From Actinomycetes bacterium (GTDB lineage: Bacteria; Actinomycetota; Acidimicrobiia; Acidimicrobiales; RAAP-2): 64,000 nucleotides of DNA. The stretch covers positions 48,372 to 112,371 of the forward strand of contig JAJYWG010000156.1 in NCBI GenBank assembly GCA_021791615.1, given 5' to 3'. The notes under the pieces were generated by a model that worked only from the letters and a program-made list of their open reading frames with translations, was not told the DNA's origin and searched no databases. Shown here one piece after another: positions 46,904-57,173 of this stretch. The position numbers and the translations under genes were made by a program. How positions within the stretch are numbered: position 1 is the first letter of the stretch; the number at the start of each line of letters is the position of its first letter.

Positions 46904-47155
46904 ATGGTGGTGAAAGTGGACACTGAAGAGGCGTTCGAGAAGTTCCGCGGATGTGCGGTCGACGTGCTCCAGGTGCCGGCCGACAAGGTCACCCGCGAAG
47001 CGCGCTTCGCTGACGACCTCGATGCCGACAGCCTCGACTTGGTCGAGCTGGTCATGGCGCTCGAAGAGGCGTTCGAGATCACCGTGGATGAGTCCGAACT
47101 GGACGACATCGAGACCATCGGGCAGGCGTTCGACCTCATCTCCAGCAAGCTCTGA
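46904..47155 (+). CDS. acpP: Acyl carrier protein
   Basis: Fatty-acid acyl carrier, 83 residues, strongly acidic. The phosphopantetheine site is Ser43 in DLDADSLDLVEL, and the last helix (DIETIGQAFDLI) is typical. I chose the ATG at 46904 over the GTG at 46814 because GGAGGAAGGAA stands before it and the length then matches the family. The stop shares one base with the fabF ATG (TGATG). Confidence 0.96.
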   Translation: MVVKVDTEEAFEKFRGCAVDVLQVPADKVTREARFADDLDADSLDLVELVMALEEAFEITVDESELDDIETIGQAFDLISSKL

Positions 47156-48354
47156 TGCAGCTCGAGACCGGCGATCCCTCCGCTGGAGCCGGACGCCGGG
47201 TGGTGGTCACCGGTCTCGGTGCGATCACCTGCTGCGGCGTCGGCGCCGACGCCTTGTGGCAGGGACTCGTCGCACCGTCGGCCGTGGGCGAGCGGCGCGC
47301 GACCGACTTCGTGCCCGAGGACTTCTTCGGCCCCAAAGAGGTCAGGCGAGTCGACCGCTTCGCCCAGTTCTCCGTGGCGGCCGCCGAGATGGCGATCGGG
47401 CAGGCCGGCGACCTCCGCGCCGACCCAGGGCGGTGCGGGGTCGTCTTCGGCACCGGGGTGGGCGGGTTCGAGACCCTGGCCACGCAAGTCCAGGTCTACC
47501 TGGAGAAAGGCCCTCGGCGGGTCTCGCCGTTCTTCGTGCCCATGATGATGCCCAACGCCGGGGCGGCGACCATCTCGATGCGCGCCGGGTGGCGCGGCCC
47601 CTCGGAGACCATTACGACCGCCTGTGCAGCCGGTACCCACTCTGTCGGCGCGGCAGCGCGGCTCGTCGCCACCGGACGCTGCGACGTGGCCGTCGGCGGT
47701 GGCGGGGAAGCATCGCTGCACCCGGTGGCGGTTGCCGCCTTCGGCAACATGACGGCACTGTCGACCTCCGGCGTCTCACGCCCGTTCGACGCGCGCAGGG
47801 ATGGCTTCGTCATTGCAGAAGGTGCCGCCGCTCTCGTCCTCGAAGAGAGGGACCGTGCGCTGGCAAGGGGCGCGCGGGTCTTCGCCGAAATTGCCGGCTT
47901 CGCCAGCACCGCCGACGCGTACCACATTACGGCGCCCCTGCCCGACGGCGGCGGCGCGATGGCATGCATGGAACAGGCGATCGCCGATGCCGGCCTGCAA
48001 CCCGCGGAGATCGCCCACGTCAACGCCCACGGCACCTCGACCCCGCTGAACGACCTCGCCGAGGCCCGGGCGATCGAGAAGGTCTTCGACGGCAGCGGAC
48101 CGATCGTGACCTCCAACAAAGGCGTCACCGGCCATGCGCTCGGCGCGGCCGGAGCCATCGAAGCGGTGGCATCGGTCCTGTCGATCACCCACGGGCTCAT
48201 CCCTGCCACGTACGGCTGCGAGGAGCTCGACCCCGAGATCCATCTCGACGTGGTGCAAGGCGCCCCGAGAGCCTGGACGCCGGGACCGGTCCTCTCGAAC
48301 TCCTTCGGGTTCGGCGGGCACAACGGCTGCCTCGTCTTGCTTCCGCCGTCCTGA
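47155..48354 (+). CDS. fabF: 3-Oxoacyl-ACP synthase II
   Basis: Elongating condensing enzyme. The 399-residue product has the acyl-accepting Cys157 in TACAAGTHS, His292 in NAHGTSTPLND, Lys322 and His327 in SNKGVTGHALGAAG, and a C-terminal SFGFGGHN. This is the KAS-II type rather than FabH, which is absent here. ATG 47155 overlaps the acpP stop by one base. It ends 21 bases from the trpA stop on the other strand. Confidence 0.95.
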   Translation: MQLETGDPSAGAGRRVVVTGLGAITCCGVGADALWQGLVAPSAVGERRATDFVPEDFFGPKEVRRVDRFAQFSVAAAEMAIGQAGDLRADPGRCGVVFGTGVGGFETLATQVQVYLEKGPRRVSPFFVPMMMPNAGAATISMRAGWRGPSETITTACAAGTHSVGAAARLVATGRCDVAVGGGGEASLHPVAVAAFGNMTALSTSGVSRPFDARRDGFVIAEGAAALVLEERDRALARGARVFAEIAGFASTADAYHITAPLPDGGGAMACMEQAIADAGLQPAEIAHVNAHGTSTPLNDLAEARAIEKVFDGSGPIVTSNKGVTGHALGAAGAIEAVASVLSITHGLIPATYGCEELDPEIHLDVVQGAPRAWTPGPVLSNSFGFGGHNGCLVLLPPS

Positions 48355-48375
48355 GCGCCCACCCGGATCTGAGAG

Positions 48376-49167
48376 TCAGGTGGCGTCGAGGGCCGCCCGC
48401 ACCTCCCCCAGGAAGGAGGCGGCGGCCTCCACCCCGTGGTCGCCGAGGGCGCGCCGCACCAGCGCCGAGCCGATGATCACGCCGTCGGCCGATCGGCATG
48501 CCTGGGCGGCCTGCTCGGGGGTGGAGACCCCGATCCCGGCGCAGACCGGGAGGTCCGAGACAGCGCGCACCCGGTCCACCACCTGCACCACCTCGTCTCC
48601 GAGCACGTTGCGCTCGCCGGTCACCCCCATCCGGGCGACCGCGTAGACGAACCCTCGCGCCCGAGAGCAGATCTGCTGTGCGCGCCCGGCCGGCGTGGTC
48701 AGTGCCACCATGAGCACGGTGTCCAGGCCGCTGCGGTCAGCCTCTTCAGCCCAGGGCCCCAGCTCCTCCAAGGGCACGTCGGGGAGCAGCGCCCCGGCTA
48801 CCCCGGCTGCTGCCAGAGAACCCGCCATCCGGCGCAACCCGGTCCGGAACACGATGTTGTAGTACGACATGACCACGATCGGGATGCCGAGCGACGCGCC
48901 GGCAAGCTCGTCGAGGATCTTGCCGGCACTGCTGCCCCGGCGCAGGGCGGCCAAGGCCGCCTCTTGGATCACGGGGCCGTCCATCATGGGGTCGGAGAAC
49001 GGCAGTCCGACCTCGAGCGCATCGGCGCCGGCGGCGACGGCCGCATGCGCAATGTCAACCCAGTCTGGCGTCATGCCTCCCATGACATAGGGGACGAGCA
49101 GCTTGGCACCGGCTTCCCTGCGGCGGCGCAGCGAGGCTTCGAGCCCGAGGCCCTCGCCAGCGCTCAC
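48376..49167 (-). CDS. trpA: Tryptophan synthase alpha subunit
   Basis: Cleaves indole-3-glycerol phosphate to indole and glyceraldehyde-3-phosphate. The 263-residue TIM barrel has catalytic Glu52 in [10 protein letters not shown] and Asp63 in MMDGP, plus [15 protein letters not shown] and the phosphate-binding GIGVST and GSAL. The GTG start at 49167 overlaps the trpB stop. It is the last gene of trpCFBA. Confidence 0.96.
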   Translation of the reverse strand: MSAGEGLGLEASLRRRREAGAKLLVPYVMGGMTPDWVDIAHAAVAAGADALEVGLPFSDPMMDGPVIQEAALAALRRGSSAGKILDELAGASLGIPIVVMSYYNIVFRTGLRRMAGSLAAAGVAGALLPDVPLEELGPWAEEADRSGLDTVLMVALTTPAGRAQQICSRARGFVYAVARMGVTGERNVLGDEVVQVVDRVRAVSDLPVCAGIGVSTPEQAAQACRSADGVIIGSALVRRALGDHGVEAAASFLGEVRAALDAT

Positions 49168-50357
49168 CGCGACCCTTCCTCGAGCAGCTCTCGCACCTGG
49201 GCGACGTCCTTGTCACCCCGTCCCGAGAGAGTCACGAGGACGGTCGAGCCCGCGAGGATCTCTCTGCGGGCCTCACGAACCACCCACGCGAGGGCATGAG
49301 CCGATTCGAGGGCGGGGATGATGCCCTCGGTCTCCGCAAGCAGCCGGAATGCCACCAGGACCTCGTCGTCGCTCGCGGTCTCGTACGTGGCGCGCCCGGT
49401 AGCCGCCAGGTGGGCATGCTCCGGTCCGATCCCTGGATAGTCCAGGCCCGCCGAGACCGAGTGGGCCTCGAGGATCTGGCCCTCCTCGTCCTGGAGGAGA
49501 CGCGAGGTCATCCCGTGGAGCACGCCCGGCACCCCGGCCGTGATCGCCGCACCGCCGGCGGCCTCCACTCCTACCAGACGGGCGGCGGTGTCCACGAAGC
49601 CGGCGAAGGTCCCGGCCGCGTTGGAGCCGCCGCCGACGCACGCCACCACCCAGTCGGGCGTTCCGCCCTCGCACATGGTCCGGCACTGCTCGCGGGCCTC
49701 GTCGCCTACGACCCGCTGGAACTGGCGCACCATGTAGGGGAAAGGATGCGGCCCCATCACCGAACCGAGGCAGTAGTGCGTGCTGTCGGCCGTGGCCACC
49801 CACTCCCGCATGGCTTCGTTGACCGCGTCTTTGAGGGTCCGGCTGCCGGTGTCGACCGGACGGACCTCGGCGCCGAGAAGCTCCATGCGAAAGACGTTGA
49901 GCTCTTGACGGCGGATGTCCACTTCGCCCATGTAGACCGTGCACTCGAGCCCGAACAGCGCCGCCGCGGTCGCCGCCGCCACGCCGTGCTGCCCGGCACC
50001 GGTCTCGGCGATCATGCGGCGTTTGCCCATGCGCTTGGTGAGCAGCGCTTGCCCGATCACGTTGTTGAGCTTGTGCGAGCCGGTGTGGGCAAGGTCCTCG
50101 CGCTTCAAGAGCACCCGGACGCCCAGTTGTCCAGAGAGGCGCCTGCACTCGGTGACCGGGGTTGGCCGCCCCCCGTAGTCGCGCAGGATCCCGCCGAGCT
50201 CCTCGTGGAACGACGTGTCGGCCCAGGCCTGCTCGAACGCCTCTTCCACTTCGAGGCACGCTGCCATGAGGGACTCAGGCACGAACCGCCCACCGAACTG
50301 GCCGAATCGACCACCGGCCTCCGGAGGTCCCATCAGCTCGTGCGGTGCCGGCCTCAC
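49164..50357 (-). CDS. trpB: Tryptophan synthase beta subunit
   Basis: PLP enzyme joining indole and serine. The 397-residue product has GGRFVPE near the start, PLP-binding Lys96 in HTGSHKLNN, the GAGQHG loop and the phosphate-binding GGGSNAAG. The start is GTG at 50357 in a GTGA overlap with trpF; the longer open frame lies inside trpF and is discarded. It forms the channelled alpha2beta2 complex with TrpA. Confidence 0.97.
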   Translation of the reverse strand: MRPAPHELMGPPEAGGRFGQFGGRFVPESLMAACLEVEEAFEQAWADTSFHEELGGILRDYGGRPTPVTECRRLSGQLGVRVLLKREDLAHTGSHKLNNVIGQALLTKRMGKRRMIAETGAGQHGVAAATAAALFGLECTVYMGEVDIRRQELNVFRMELLGAEVRPVDTGSRTLKDAVNEAMREWVATADSTHYCLGSVMGPHPFPYMVRQFQRVVGDEAREQCRTMCEGGTPDWVVACVGGGSNAAGTFAGFVDTAARLVGVEAAGGAAITAGVPGVLHGMTSRLLQDEEGQILEAHSVSAGLDYPGIGPEHAHLAATGRATYETASDDEVLVAFRLLAETEGIIPALESAHALAWVVREARREILAGSTVLVTLSGRGDKDVAQVRELLEEGSR

Positions 50358-51055
50358 GTGTCCATCCAGTCGTAGGGAGTACCCGATGATCCCCCCTCGC
50401 CGTCGCTGTCCGGAGCCTGCGCTCGTCCCTCGGCCAGCGCGTCCCACGCCCGCCTCGCGTTGGCGATGAACTCCCGGACCAGCTTGGGGTCCTTGCGCCC
50501 CGGCGCCGACTCGACACCGCTGGCGACGTCCACACCGTAGGGCTGCAAACGGATCACCGCTTGGTCCACGTTGTCGGGCCTCAACCCGCCCGAGACGATC
50601 AAGTGGAACGGATCGGCAACGCCTTCCGCCAACCGCCAGTCGAACAGCTCGCCCGACCCGGGGCTCGGACCGTCGATCAGCAGGTAGTCGGCGCCGAACT
50701 CGGGAAAACGGGAAATCGTCCGGTCTCCAGCGAGGAACGCCTTGATGGTGCACGGCACCCGCTCGGCTACCCACCTGCAGTCCTCGGCCGGCTCATGCCC
50801 GTGGAGCTGGACCGCCTTCAAGCCGGCGTGGTTGGTGATCTCGACCACCCTGGACGGCACTTCGTCCCGGAACACCCCGACGGTCAGCACTTCGTGGGGA
50901 AGGCGCTTTACGATGTCCCCCACGAAGGTTGGTGCGACCTGGCGAGGTGACGGAGCGAAGATGAAGCCCACGGCGTCGGCTCCCATGGCCACGGCGAGCA
51001 GCGCGTCTGCCTCGGACGTGATGCCGCAGATCTTGACCATGAGCTCGTCTCTCAC
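50354..51055 (-). CDS. trpF: Phosphoribosylanthranilate isomerase
   Basis: Amadori isomerase producing CdRP in tryptophan synthesis. The 233-residue product has catalytic Cys10 in KICGIT and Asp128 in [10 protein letters not shown], with the phosphate loops SGGL and VASGVES. A C-terminal tail rich in Asp, Gly and Ser follows. GTG 51055 (GTGA overlap with trpC) is the chosen start; the ATG at 51040 would also work. Many actinobacteria lack trpF and use the dual-function PriA, so its presence suggests the HisA here is single-function. Confidence 0.95.
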   Translation of the reverse strand: MRDELMVKICGITSEADALLAVAMGADAVGFIFAPSPRQVAPTFVGDIVKRLPHEVLTVGVFRDEVPSRVVEITNHAGLKAVQLHGHEPAEDCRWVAERVPCTIKAFLAGDRTISRFPEFGADYLLIDGPSPGSGELFDWRLAEGVADPFHLIVSGGLRPDNVDQAVIRLQPYGVDVASGVESAPGRKDPKLVREFIANARRAWDALAEGRAQAPDSDGEGGSSGTPYDWMDT

Positions 51056-51882
51056 GACACGCGCTCCGGGCCGGGCAGCGGCTGCCGTCTCTCCCCCACC
51101 GGGTGCCCGACCAGCTCGCCCACCGCGGCTCGCGGGGACCCAGCGCGCACGAGGCACTCCCCCACCAGGACGCCGTCGAAGCCGACAGCGGCCAAGTGGG
51201 CAGCATCGGCGACGGTGCTCACCCCCGACTCGGCGATCGCGACCACTTCGGGCGGGATCGCCGCCACCAGTCGGTCGGCACGGTCGGGCTTCACCGAAAA
51301 GGTGCGCAGGTCCCTGCGATTGACCCCGACCAGCGTTGCACCGACGAGCAACGCGACATCCAGCTCGTCGTCATCGTGGACCTCCACCAGGACGTCCATC
51401 GCCAGCTCGACCGCCAGCGCGTGGAGGGAGCGCAGCTCGTCACCACGAAGGGCCGCGACGATGAGGAGGAGCGCGTCGGCCCCCATGAGCCGAGCGTCGC
51501 AGACGTCTGCCTCGCAGACCACGAAGTCCTTGCGCAGGACCGGAAGGCTCACCGCCTGGCGGGCGGCTGCCAGGTCGTCTGCTGATCCTCCGAAGTAGCG
51601 CTCGTCGGTGAGCACCGACACGCAGGTCGCGCCTCCGGCCTCGTACTCGGCGGCGAGCGCAGCGGGATCGAGCGCAGGCGCAAGATCGCCTTTGGATGGA
51701 GAGCGCCGTTTCACCTCGGCCACCACGGCAAGCCCGGTGGCGGCCCTCTCGCGCACCCGAGATGCGAAAGGCCTCGGCTGTGGCATGGCCCTGGCCCGCT
51801 CGAGCAACCCCGCGACGTCACGACCGTCAGCCGCGGCCCGGGCCCGGTGGGCGGTCACGATCTCGGAGAGATAGCCGTTCAT
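51052..51882 (-). CDS. trpC: Indole-3-glycerol-phosphate synthase
   Basis: Closes the indole ring from CdRP. The 276-residue TIM barrel has Lys58 in AEVKRRSPSKG, Lys118 in VLRKDF, LVEVHDDDEL, GVNRRDL and AESGV, all family signatures. ATG 51882 is preceded by AAGGG at good distance. It is the first gene of trpCFBA and is divergent from the response-regulator gene across 78 bases. Confidence 0.97.
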   Translation of the reverse strand: MNGYLSEIVTAHRARAAADGRDVAGLLERARAMPQPRPFASRVRERAATGLAVVAEVKRRSPSKGDLAPALDPAALAAEYEAGGATCVSVLTDERYFGGSADDLAAARQAVSLPVLRKDFVVCEADVCDARLMGADALLLIVAALRGDELRSLHALAVELAMDVLVEVHDDDELDVALLVGATLVGVNRRDLRTFSVKPDRADRLVAAIPPEVVAIAESGVSTVADAAHLAAVGFDGVLVGECLVRAGSPRAAVGELVGHPVGERRQPLPGPERVS

Positions 51883-51960
51883 GGTCCCTTCAGCGTACCG
51901 GCGGGCCGGGTGCCCGCTCCGGTTCTTCTCCCAGGACGCCCGAGGTGGCAGGCTGTTCCG

Positions 51961-52644
51961 GTGGAGCAGGGGACCATCGTCGTGGTCGAGGACGACGAGC
52001 ACATCGCCGAGCTGGTCTCGATGTACCTCCGCCGCGACGGCTACCGGGTGCTCGTGGCAGGACGCGGCGAGACAGGGCTCGAGCGGTGCGGCCAGCCCGG
52101 CGTGCGCCTGGTGATCGTCGACGTCGGCCTGCCTGGCGAGATCGACGGTTTCGAGGTCTGCCGGCGCCTGCGCCGCCACCACGACGTGCCGGTGATCATG
52201 CTCACCGCTCGAGACGACGAAGTGGACCGGATCCTCGGCCTGGAACTGGGAGCCGACGACTACGTGACCAAGCCCTTCTCAGCGAGGGAACTGGTAGCCC
52301 GCGTGCACGCCGTGCTGCGTCGGGGATCGGGACCGGCGCCGAGCGCTACGGCTGTCCACCAGCTGGGTCCGGCAGGCGCGATCACGCTGGACACTGCCCG
52401 GCGCGAGGTGCTGACCCCCGAGGGCCCGGTGGGCCTCACGACGCGCGAATTCGACCTCCTCGCCTATCTGGCCCTCAATCGAGGCCTCGCCCTCTCCCGC
52501 AGGCAGCTCCTCGACGGCGTCTGGGGTGAAGGTTGGTACGGGGAGGAAAGAACCGTCGACGTCCACGTCCGCCAGCTCCGCAAGAAGCTGGGTGACGGCC
52601 TGGGCCTCACCACGCTGTGGGGCGTGGGCTACCGCCTGGATTGA
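51961..52644 (+). CDS. OmpR-family response regulator
   Basis: The 227-residue DNA-binding regulator has a receiver domain (Asp11/Asp12, phospho-acceptor Asp54 in IVDVGLPG, Lys in TKPFSAREL) and a C-terminal winged-helix domain ending in VDVHVRQLRKKLG...WGVGYRLD. The GTG at 51961 is used because the receiver fold begins immediately; the open frame upstream overlaps the trpC promoter region. It pairs with the histidine kinase eight bases downstream. Confidence 0.94.
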   Translation: MEQGTIVVVEDDEHIAELVSMYLRRDGYRVLVAGRGETGLERCGQPGVRLVIVDVGLPGEIDGFEVCRRLRRHHDVPVIMLTARDDEVDRILGLELGADDYVTKPFSARELVARVHAVLRRGSGPAPSATAVHQLGPAGAITLDTARREVLTPEGPVGLTTREFDLLAYLALNRGLALSRRQLLDGVWGEGWYGEERTVDVHVRQLRKKLGDGLGLTTLWGVGYRLD

Positions 52645-52651
52645 CCGGCCG

Positions 52652-54049
52652 GTGCGACGTCGCCTGACCGGCGCCATCCTGGTCCTGGTGGCGGGCACCC
52701 TGCTGCTGGCTGCACTAGGCAGCGTGCTCCTCGTCCGCCGGGCCTCGGCGACCACTGCCGAACAGCAGCTCTACACGCAGGCACACGCCTTGGCCGACTA
52801 CCCGTCGCCCGAGGTGTTCCTCCACAGTATCCATGTTGTGCGCTACGTCGGTCAGTACCGAGCCCTCACCATCGTGGGACTGAGCGCAGAGGGGACCTTC
52901 ACCTCGGCGCTGCCGCCAGGCCTGCGCGGTCTCGCTCTGGATACGCCTGCCCTCGAGCGGAACCTGGCCGTCGGCGGCACGACCGGGAACCTGGTGTACG
53001 TCCTCATCCCCCTCCACCTCACGACCGCTCAGAAAGCGCACCTCACCCATCCGCTTCCCTACGAGGACACTGCGGTCCTGGTGGCCTCGCGCTCTCGGAC
53101 GCCGCCGGTAGGGGGGTACGGCTACTTCCTCCTGATCGCCTTGGGCTGCCTGGCGATCGCGACGGTCGTGGCCTACTGGCTCGCCCGGCGGTTCACCCGG
53201 CCCCTCCTCGTCGTGGCAAGTGCCACCGAGCGGATCGCCACCGGGGACCTCTCCGTCCAGCTCCCCGTCGGACCCCGGGACATGCCCGAGTTCGCGTCGC
53301 TCGCGACCGCGATCAACGACATGTCCGTACGCCTGCAGCGAGCGCGAGACCAACAGCGGCTGTTCCTGCTCTCGGTCTCCCATGACCTGCGCACGCCGCT
53401 CACGTCCATCAGGGGTTATGCCGAGGCGCTCGCCGACGGGACGGCCACCGACCGCCAAGGGGCGCTCGCGATCATCGACGCCGAAGCGCGCCGCCTGGAG
53501 CGCCTGGTCGGGGACCTTCTGGACCTCGCACGTCTGGAAGCGACACGTTTTTCCCTGGATGCCGGTAGAGTCGACGTGGTCGGAGCCGTCGACGCGATGG
53601 TGCGCCAGCTCAGCCCCGCCGCCAACGCTCTGGGGATCGAGCTCGTCTTGCCAACGGGCTCTGCCCAATCGCTCGAGGTGGTGACCGATGCGGATCGCCT
53701 CGACCAGATCCTGGCCAACCTCGTCGACAATGCTCTGTCCTTCGCTGCGAACCGGGTCGAGCTGCGCGTCTGGGCCGAGCAAGGACTTGCCTTCGTGTCC
53801 GTAGAAGACGACGGGCCCGGGATCCCAAAAGGAGATCTGGCGAGGGTGTTCGAGGCACACTTCGTCTCGGACCAGGCTCGCCGCCGCCGCAGGGGAAGCG
53901 GGCTCGGGCTGGCGATCGTCGCGGAGCTCACCACTGCGATGGGGGGAGGCGTGCGAGCCGAGTCTCCGTGCGGCCCGGCCGGTGGGACCCGCATGATCTT
54001 CTGGCTCCCTGTCACCGGTCCCTCGGCACGGCGCTCAGCGGAGCGGTAG
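52652..54049 (+). CDS. Membrane sensor histidine kinase
   Basis: A 465-residue kinase. TM1 is at about 8-28, an extracellular sensor of about 130 residues follows, TM2 is at about 157-177, then a HAMP domain. The HisKA domain has His244 in SVSHDLRTPL, and the ATPase domain has an N-box (LANLVDNAL), DDGPGIP and GSGLGLAIV. The start is the GTG at 52652, just after the regulator stop. Its 3' end overlaps the ygfZ end by 15 bases on the opposite strand. The signal is unknown. Confidence 0.92.
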   Translation: MRRRLTGAILVLVAGTLLLAALGSVLLVRRASATTAEQQLYTQAHALADYPSPEVFLHSIHVVRYVGQYRALTIVGLSAEGTFTSALPPGLRGLALDTPALERNLAVGGTTGNLVYVLIPLHLTTAQKAHLTHPLPYEDTAVLVASRSRTPPVGGYGYFLLIALGCLAIATVVAYWLARRFTRPLLVVASATERIATGDLSVQLPVGPRDMPEFASLATAINDMSVRLQRARDQQRLFLLSVSHDLRTPLTSIRGYAEALADGTATDRQGALAIIDAEARRLERLVGDLLDLARLEATRFSLDAGRVDVVGAVDAMVRQLSPAANALGIELVLPTGSAQSLEVVTDADRLDQILANLVDNALSFAANRVELRVWAEQGLAFVSVEDDGPGIPKGDLARVFEAHFVSDQARRRRRGSGLGLAIVAELTTAMGGGVRAESPCGPAGGTRMIFWLPVTGPSARRSAER

Positions 54050-55078
54050 CTCCCGGACCTCTGCCGCCCACCTTTGCGTCGGCCGGTCAGGCACCTCCAC
54101 GCGCACCCGGCCCGGTACAGGGACCGAACGGTGGACGTAGGCGAGAGCCGCCACGGCGCCGAGCCCCGGGCACCAGGCTGCCGAGGTGCACACGCCGGCC
54201 GCCTTCTGCGACCCCTCGTGGTACAACGCGGCACCCACCACACCTGATGCTCCGTCGATCCCGGGGTGCGCGTCGAGCAGGACGACACCCCGGAGCCGAC
54301 GTGCCACCCGGTTCCCCCGAGACTCCAGGCGTGCGACCAGTTCCTGGCCCGTGTAGCAGCCCTTGGTGAAGCTCACCGTCGCGTCGAGCAGCCCGGCTTC
54401 GGCGGGGATGGTCCGCTCGTCGAGCTCCTTTCCCATCGCGGGGATCCCGGCCTCGACCCGGAGCGCCTCCCACGCTGTGTCCGTGCACCACTGCGCTTGC
54501 GTGGGCACCGCCACCGAAGGGTCGGCACCCAAGACGTCGACCCCTCGGACTCCGTTCCACTCGTAGCCGAAGACCCAGTTCCCGCCGCGCTCGACCGCCA
54601 CGTCCTGCGCGGACAGCGCGCCGGGAGAGAGGCCCAGCCACCCGGCCGTGGCCTCTTGGGCCTGCTCGCCTCGTAGCGCGATGCCAGGATCGCTCCACGC
54701 CGTGATCGCCACTTTCGAGCGGAGCTTGAAGCGCTCGAGGCGCGCCAGGGCCATCTCGCCGAAACCCCCGGCACAGTCGAGGAAAAACTGCTCCTGGCTC
54801 ACCCGGAGGACCCGAACGAGCACCACCACCTTGCCGTCGGGAGCGAGGAGCAGCGCCCATCGATGGGCACCGGGCGTGAGGTTCTCGACGTCCTGGGTGC
54901 ACTGTCCCTGGAGAAAGCCGGCCGCCTCCGGCCCGTCGAGCGCCACGCGGTCGCGTGCGCACCGGTACGCCCCGCACCCGTCGCGCAGGGCCCGGTACTG
55001 GCCGTCGAGCTCCTGGCAAGATCCGTCTGGAGGCACGCCGCCCAGTGGGGCGGCGGCGCCGGCGGGAGCCCCGCTCAC
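54035..55078 (-). CDS. ygfZ: YgfZ/GcvT-type folate-binding protein
   Basis: Member of the tetrahydrofolate-binding family related to GcvT that supports assembly or repair of certain Fe-S enzymes. The 347-residue product carries the diagnostic KGCYTGQE motif, and FLQGQCTQDV in the N-half. The start is GTG at 55078 in a GTGA overlap with trpE, which removes the long leader seen in the open frame. It is the last gene of the his-trpE transcript. The position next to trpE is not functionally obvious. Confidence 0.9.
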   Translation of the reverse strand: MSGAPAGAAAPLGGVPPDGSCQELDGQYRALRDGCGAYRCARDRVALDGPEAAGFLQGQCTQDVENLTPGAHRWALLLAPDGKVVVLVRVLRVSQEQFFLDCAGGFGEMALARLERFKLRSKVAITAWSDPGIALRGEQAQEATAGWLGLSPGALSAQDVAVERGGNWVFGYEWNGVRGVDVLGADPSVAVPTQAQWCTDTAWEALRVEAGIPAMGKELDERTIPAEAGLLDATVSFTKGCYTGQELVARLESRGNRVARRLRGVVLLDAHPGIDGASGVVGAALYHEGSQKAAGVCTSAAWCPGLGAVAALAYVHRSVPVPGRVRVEVPDRPTQRWAAEVRELPLR

Positions 55079-56718
55079 GACCCACCTCGTGGAGGTGGTG
55101 GTGACGATCCCCCCGAGGGCAGCTCGCCCGGGTCGGAGGCGCTCGCCCCTGCTGGCATCGAACTGGCCGCCATCGACCTGGCGGCGGCGATCGCTGCGAG
55201 CACGGCCGCTGCCTTCTGACGGCACTCCGCGTCCTCCATCTCGGGATCGCTGTCCGCCACGATCCCGGCGCCGGCCTGGACGAACCCCATCCCGTCGGAG
55301 CGGAGGACCAAGGTGCGGATGGCGATGGCCGTGTCCAGGTTCCCCGAGAAGTCGAGGTACCCGACCACCCCGCCGTAGACCCCCCGCTTGGTCGGCTCGA
55401 GCTCGTCGATGATCTCCATGGCGCGGACCTTGGGTGCGCCCGACAGCGTGCCAGCGGGCAGGGTGGCACGTAGGACATCGATGGGTCCCTTGCCCGCCTG
55501 GAGCCGGCCGGACACCTGGGAGGTGAGGTGCATGATATGGCTGTAGCGCTCGACCGTCATCAGCTCGTCCATCCGCTCGGAGCCGAACTCCACCACACGG
55601 CCGAGGTCGTTGCGGGCAAGGTCCACCAGCATCACGTGCTCGGAGCGCTCCTTCGGGTCCTCCGACAGCTCGCCGGCCAGGCGTAGGTCCTCCTCGTCGG
55701 TGACTCCCCGGCGCCGAGAGCCGGCGATCGGCCGTGAAGTGACGATGCCATCGCGCAGACGGACCATCGGCTCGGGGGAGGAGCCCAGGACGGTCACGTC
55801 GCCGAACGCGAGGTAGTACAGGTACGGGCTCGGGTTCAAGAGGCGGAGCGCGCGGTAGACCTCGAACGGTTCCACTCCGAGCTGCACGTCGAACCGCTGG
55901 GAGAGGACCACCTGGAAGACGTCCCCCGCTGCAATGTGCTCCTTGGCCACCCTCACCGCATCTGCGTACTGACCGCTCGACATGGTCCCAAGAGCGTCCG
56001 CAGGCGGCACGCTGCGATCGGGCAACGGCACCGGTCTGCGGCCTTCCTCCCGAGGGCGGAAGCAGTCGGCTGCGAGCGCTTCGACCCGGCCGGTGGCCGC
56101 ACTGTACGCCTCGGCCGTCTCGGCGGCCGACCACTTTGGATCGGCAAGCACGTTGCTCAGCACGACGATCCGCTGGCGCCAGTGGTCGAAGGCCGCCAGC
56201 TCGCCGATCACCACCATCGCGGCATCGGGGAACCCCTCGTCATCGGGAGGCGCGTGGGGCAGGTCCTCGATCTCGCGGACGACGTCGTAGCCGAGGTATC
56301 CCACCACCCCGGCGTGCAGGGGGGGAAGGTCCACATCCGGGCCGAGGTCGGCCGGTCCCGGAGCCGTGTGTGCTCGCAGGAGGGCTTCGAGGGCTGCCAA
56401 TGCCCCTTCGGGCGGCGCTTCGAAGCCTGCAGCCTCCCCGTGGCCTTCGACGTGGCGGCCTCGGACGCGAAGCGTCGCCAAAGGCTGGCGACCGACAAAG
56501 GAGTACCTCCCCCAGCGCTCTCCTCCCTCGACCGACTCGAGCAGGAAGCCCTGCCCACCTGCCACCACGTTCTCGAAGGCGGCGACGGGAGTGAGCGTGT
56601 CGGCGACCACCTCCGTCCACACCGGGACGATCGAGTGCGAACTGCAGAGCTCCTCGAACTCGTGCTCGGTGGGACGAACCCGGAGGCCGGATCGACCCGG
56701 GGACCCGGCGGGGGTCAC
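55075..56718 (-). CDS. trpE: Anthranilate synthase component I
   Basis: Makes anthranilate from chorismate with ammonia supplied by TrpG, which is not in the window. The 547-residue product has the tryptophan-binding LLES...RYSF element for feedback inhibition, the catalytic domain motifs [34 protein letters not shown] and [15 protein letters not shown], and ends in a Gly/Ser/Pro-rich tail. The GTG at 56718 overlaps the hisI stop (GTGA). It is separated from trpCFBA by ygfZ and the two-component system. Confidence 0.96.
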   Translation of the reverse strand: MTPAGSPGRSGLRVRPTEHEFEELCSSHSIVPVWTEVVADTLTPVAAFENVVAGGQGFLLESVEGGERWGRYSFVGRQPLATLRVRGRHVEGHGEAAGFEAPPEGALAALEALLRAHTAPGPADLGPDVDLPPLHAGVVGYLGYDVVREIEDLPHAPPDDEGFPDAAMVVIGELAAFDHWRQRIVVLSNVLADPKWSAAETAEAYSAATGRVEALAADCFRPREEGRRPVPLPDRSVPPADALGTMSSGQYADAVRVAKEHIAAGDVFQVVLSQRFDVQLGVEPFEVYRALRLLNPSPYLYYLAFGDVTVLGSSPEPMVRLRDGIVTSRPIAGSRRRGVTDEEDLRLAGELSEDPKERSEHVMLVDLARNDLGRVVEFGSERMDELMTVERYSHIMHLTSQVSGRLQAGKGPIDVLRATLPAGTLSGAPKVRAMEIIDELEPTKRGVYGGVVGYLDFSGNLDTAIAIRTLVLRSDGMGFVQAGAGIVADSDPEMEDAECRQKAAAVLAAIAAARSMAASSMPAGASASDPGELPSGGSSPPPPRGGS

Positions 56719-57173
56719 CCCTCGGTTGCGGCCGATGCCGGCCGAGCGAGTGGAAAGCTCGCCGCGGGGACCCGGTGAGCAGCCGAGCGAGCTCTCCCCG
56801 GACCGCGGGCCGCCGTGCGGAAGAAGCAGGACCAGTTCTTCGTGTGGCACGCGCCGTCACCATGCTGGTCGACCAATACGAGCAGCGCGTCGCCGTCGCA
56901 ATCGATGCGGACCTCACGCACGTACTGGCGATCGCCCGAAGTCTCGCCCTTGCACCACAGCTCGGCCCGGCTGCGGCTCCAGAACCAAGTCCGGCCGGTA
57001 TCGAGGGTGCGCTGCAACGACTCGGGGCTCATATAGCCCACCATCAGGACCTCACCGCTGTCGGCGTCCTGGACGATGGCCACCACCAGGTCCCGATCGT
57101 CGAATCGTACCTCGGCGAGGACCGACGTACTGGCTTCGAGAGCGCTGCCTTCCATGCCGGGCTCACCGGTCAC
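56715..57173 (-). CDS. hisI: Phosphoribosyl-AMP cyclohydrolase
   Basis: Zinc enzyme for the third step of histidine synthesis. The 152-residue product has [17 protein letters not shown] and [18 protein letters not shown], which supply the zinc cysteines and the active site. The C-terminal 35 residues are a low-complexity tail. No fused HisE domain is present. The GTG start at 57173 and the stop at 56715 each form a GTGA overlap with the neighbours. Confidence 0.95.
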   Translation of the reverse strand: MTGEPGMEGSALEASTSVLAEVRFDDRDLVVAIVQDADSGEVLMVGYMSPESLQRTLDTGRTWFWSRSRAELWCKGETSGDRQYVREVRIDCDGDALLVLVDQHGDGACHTKNWSCFFRTAARGPGRARSAAHRVPAASFPLARPASAATEG

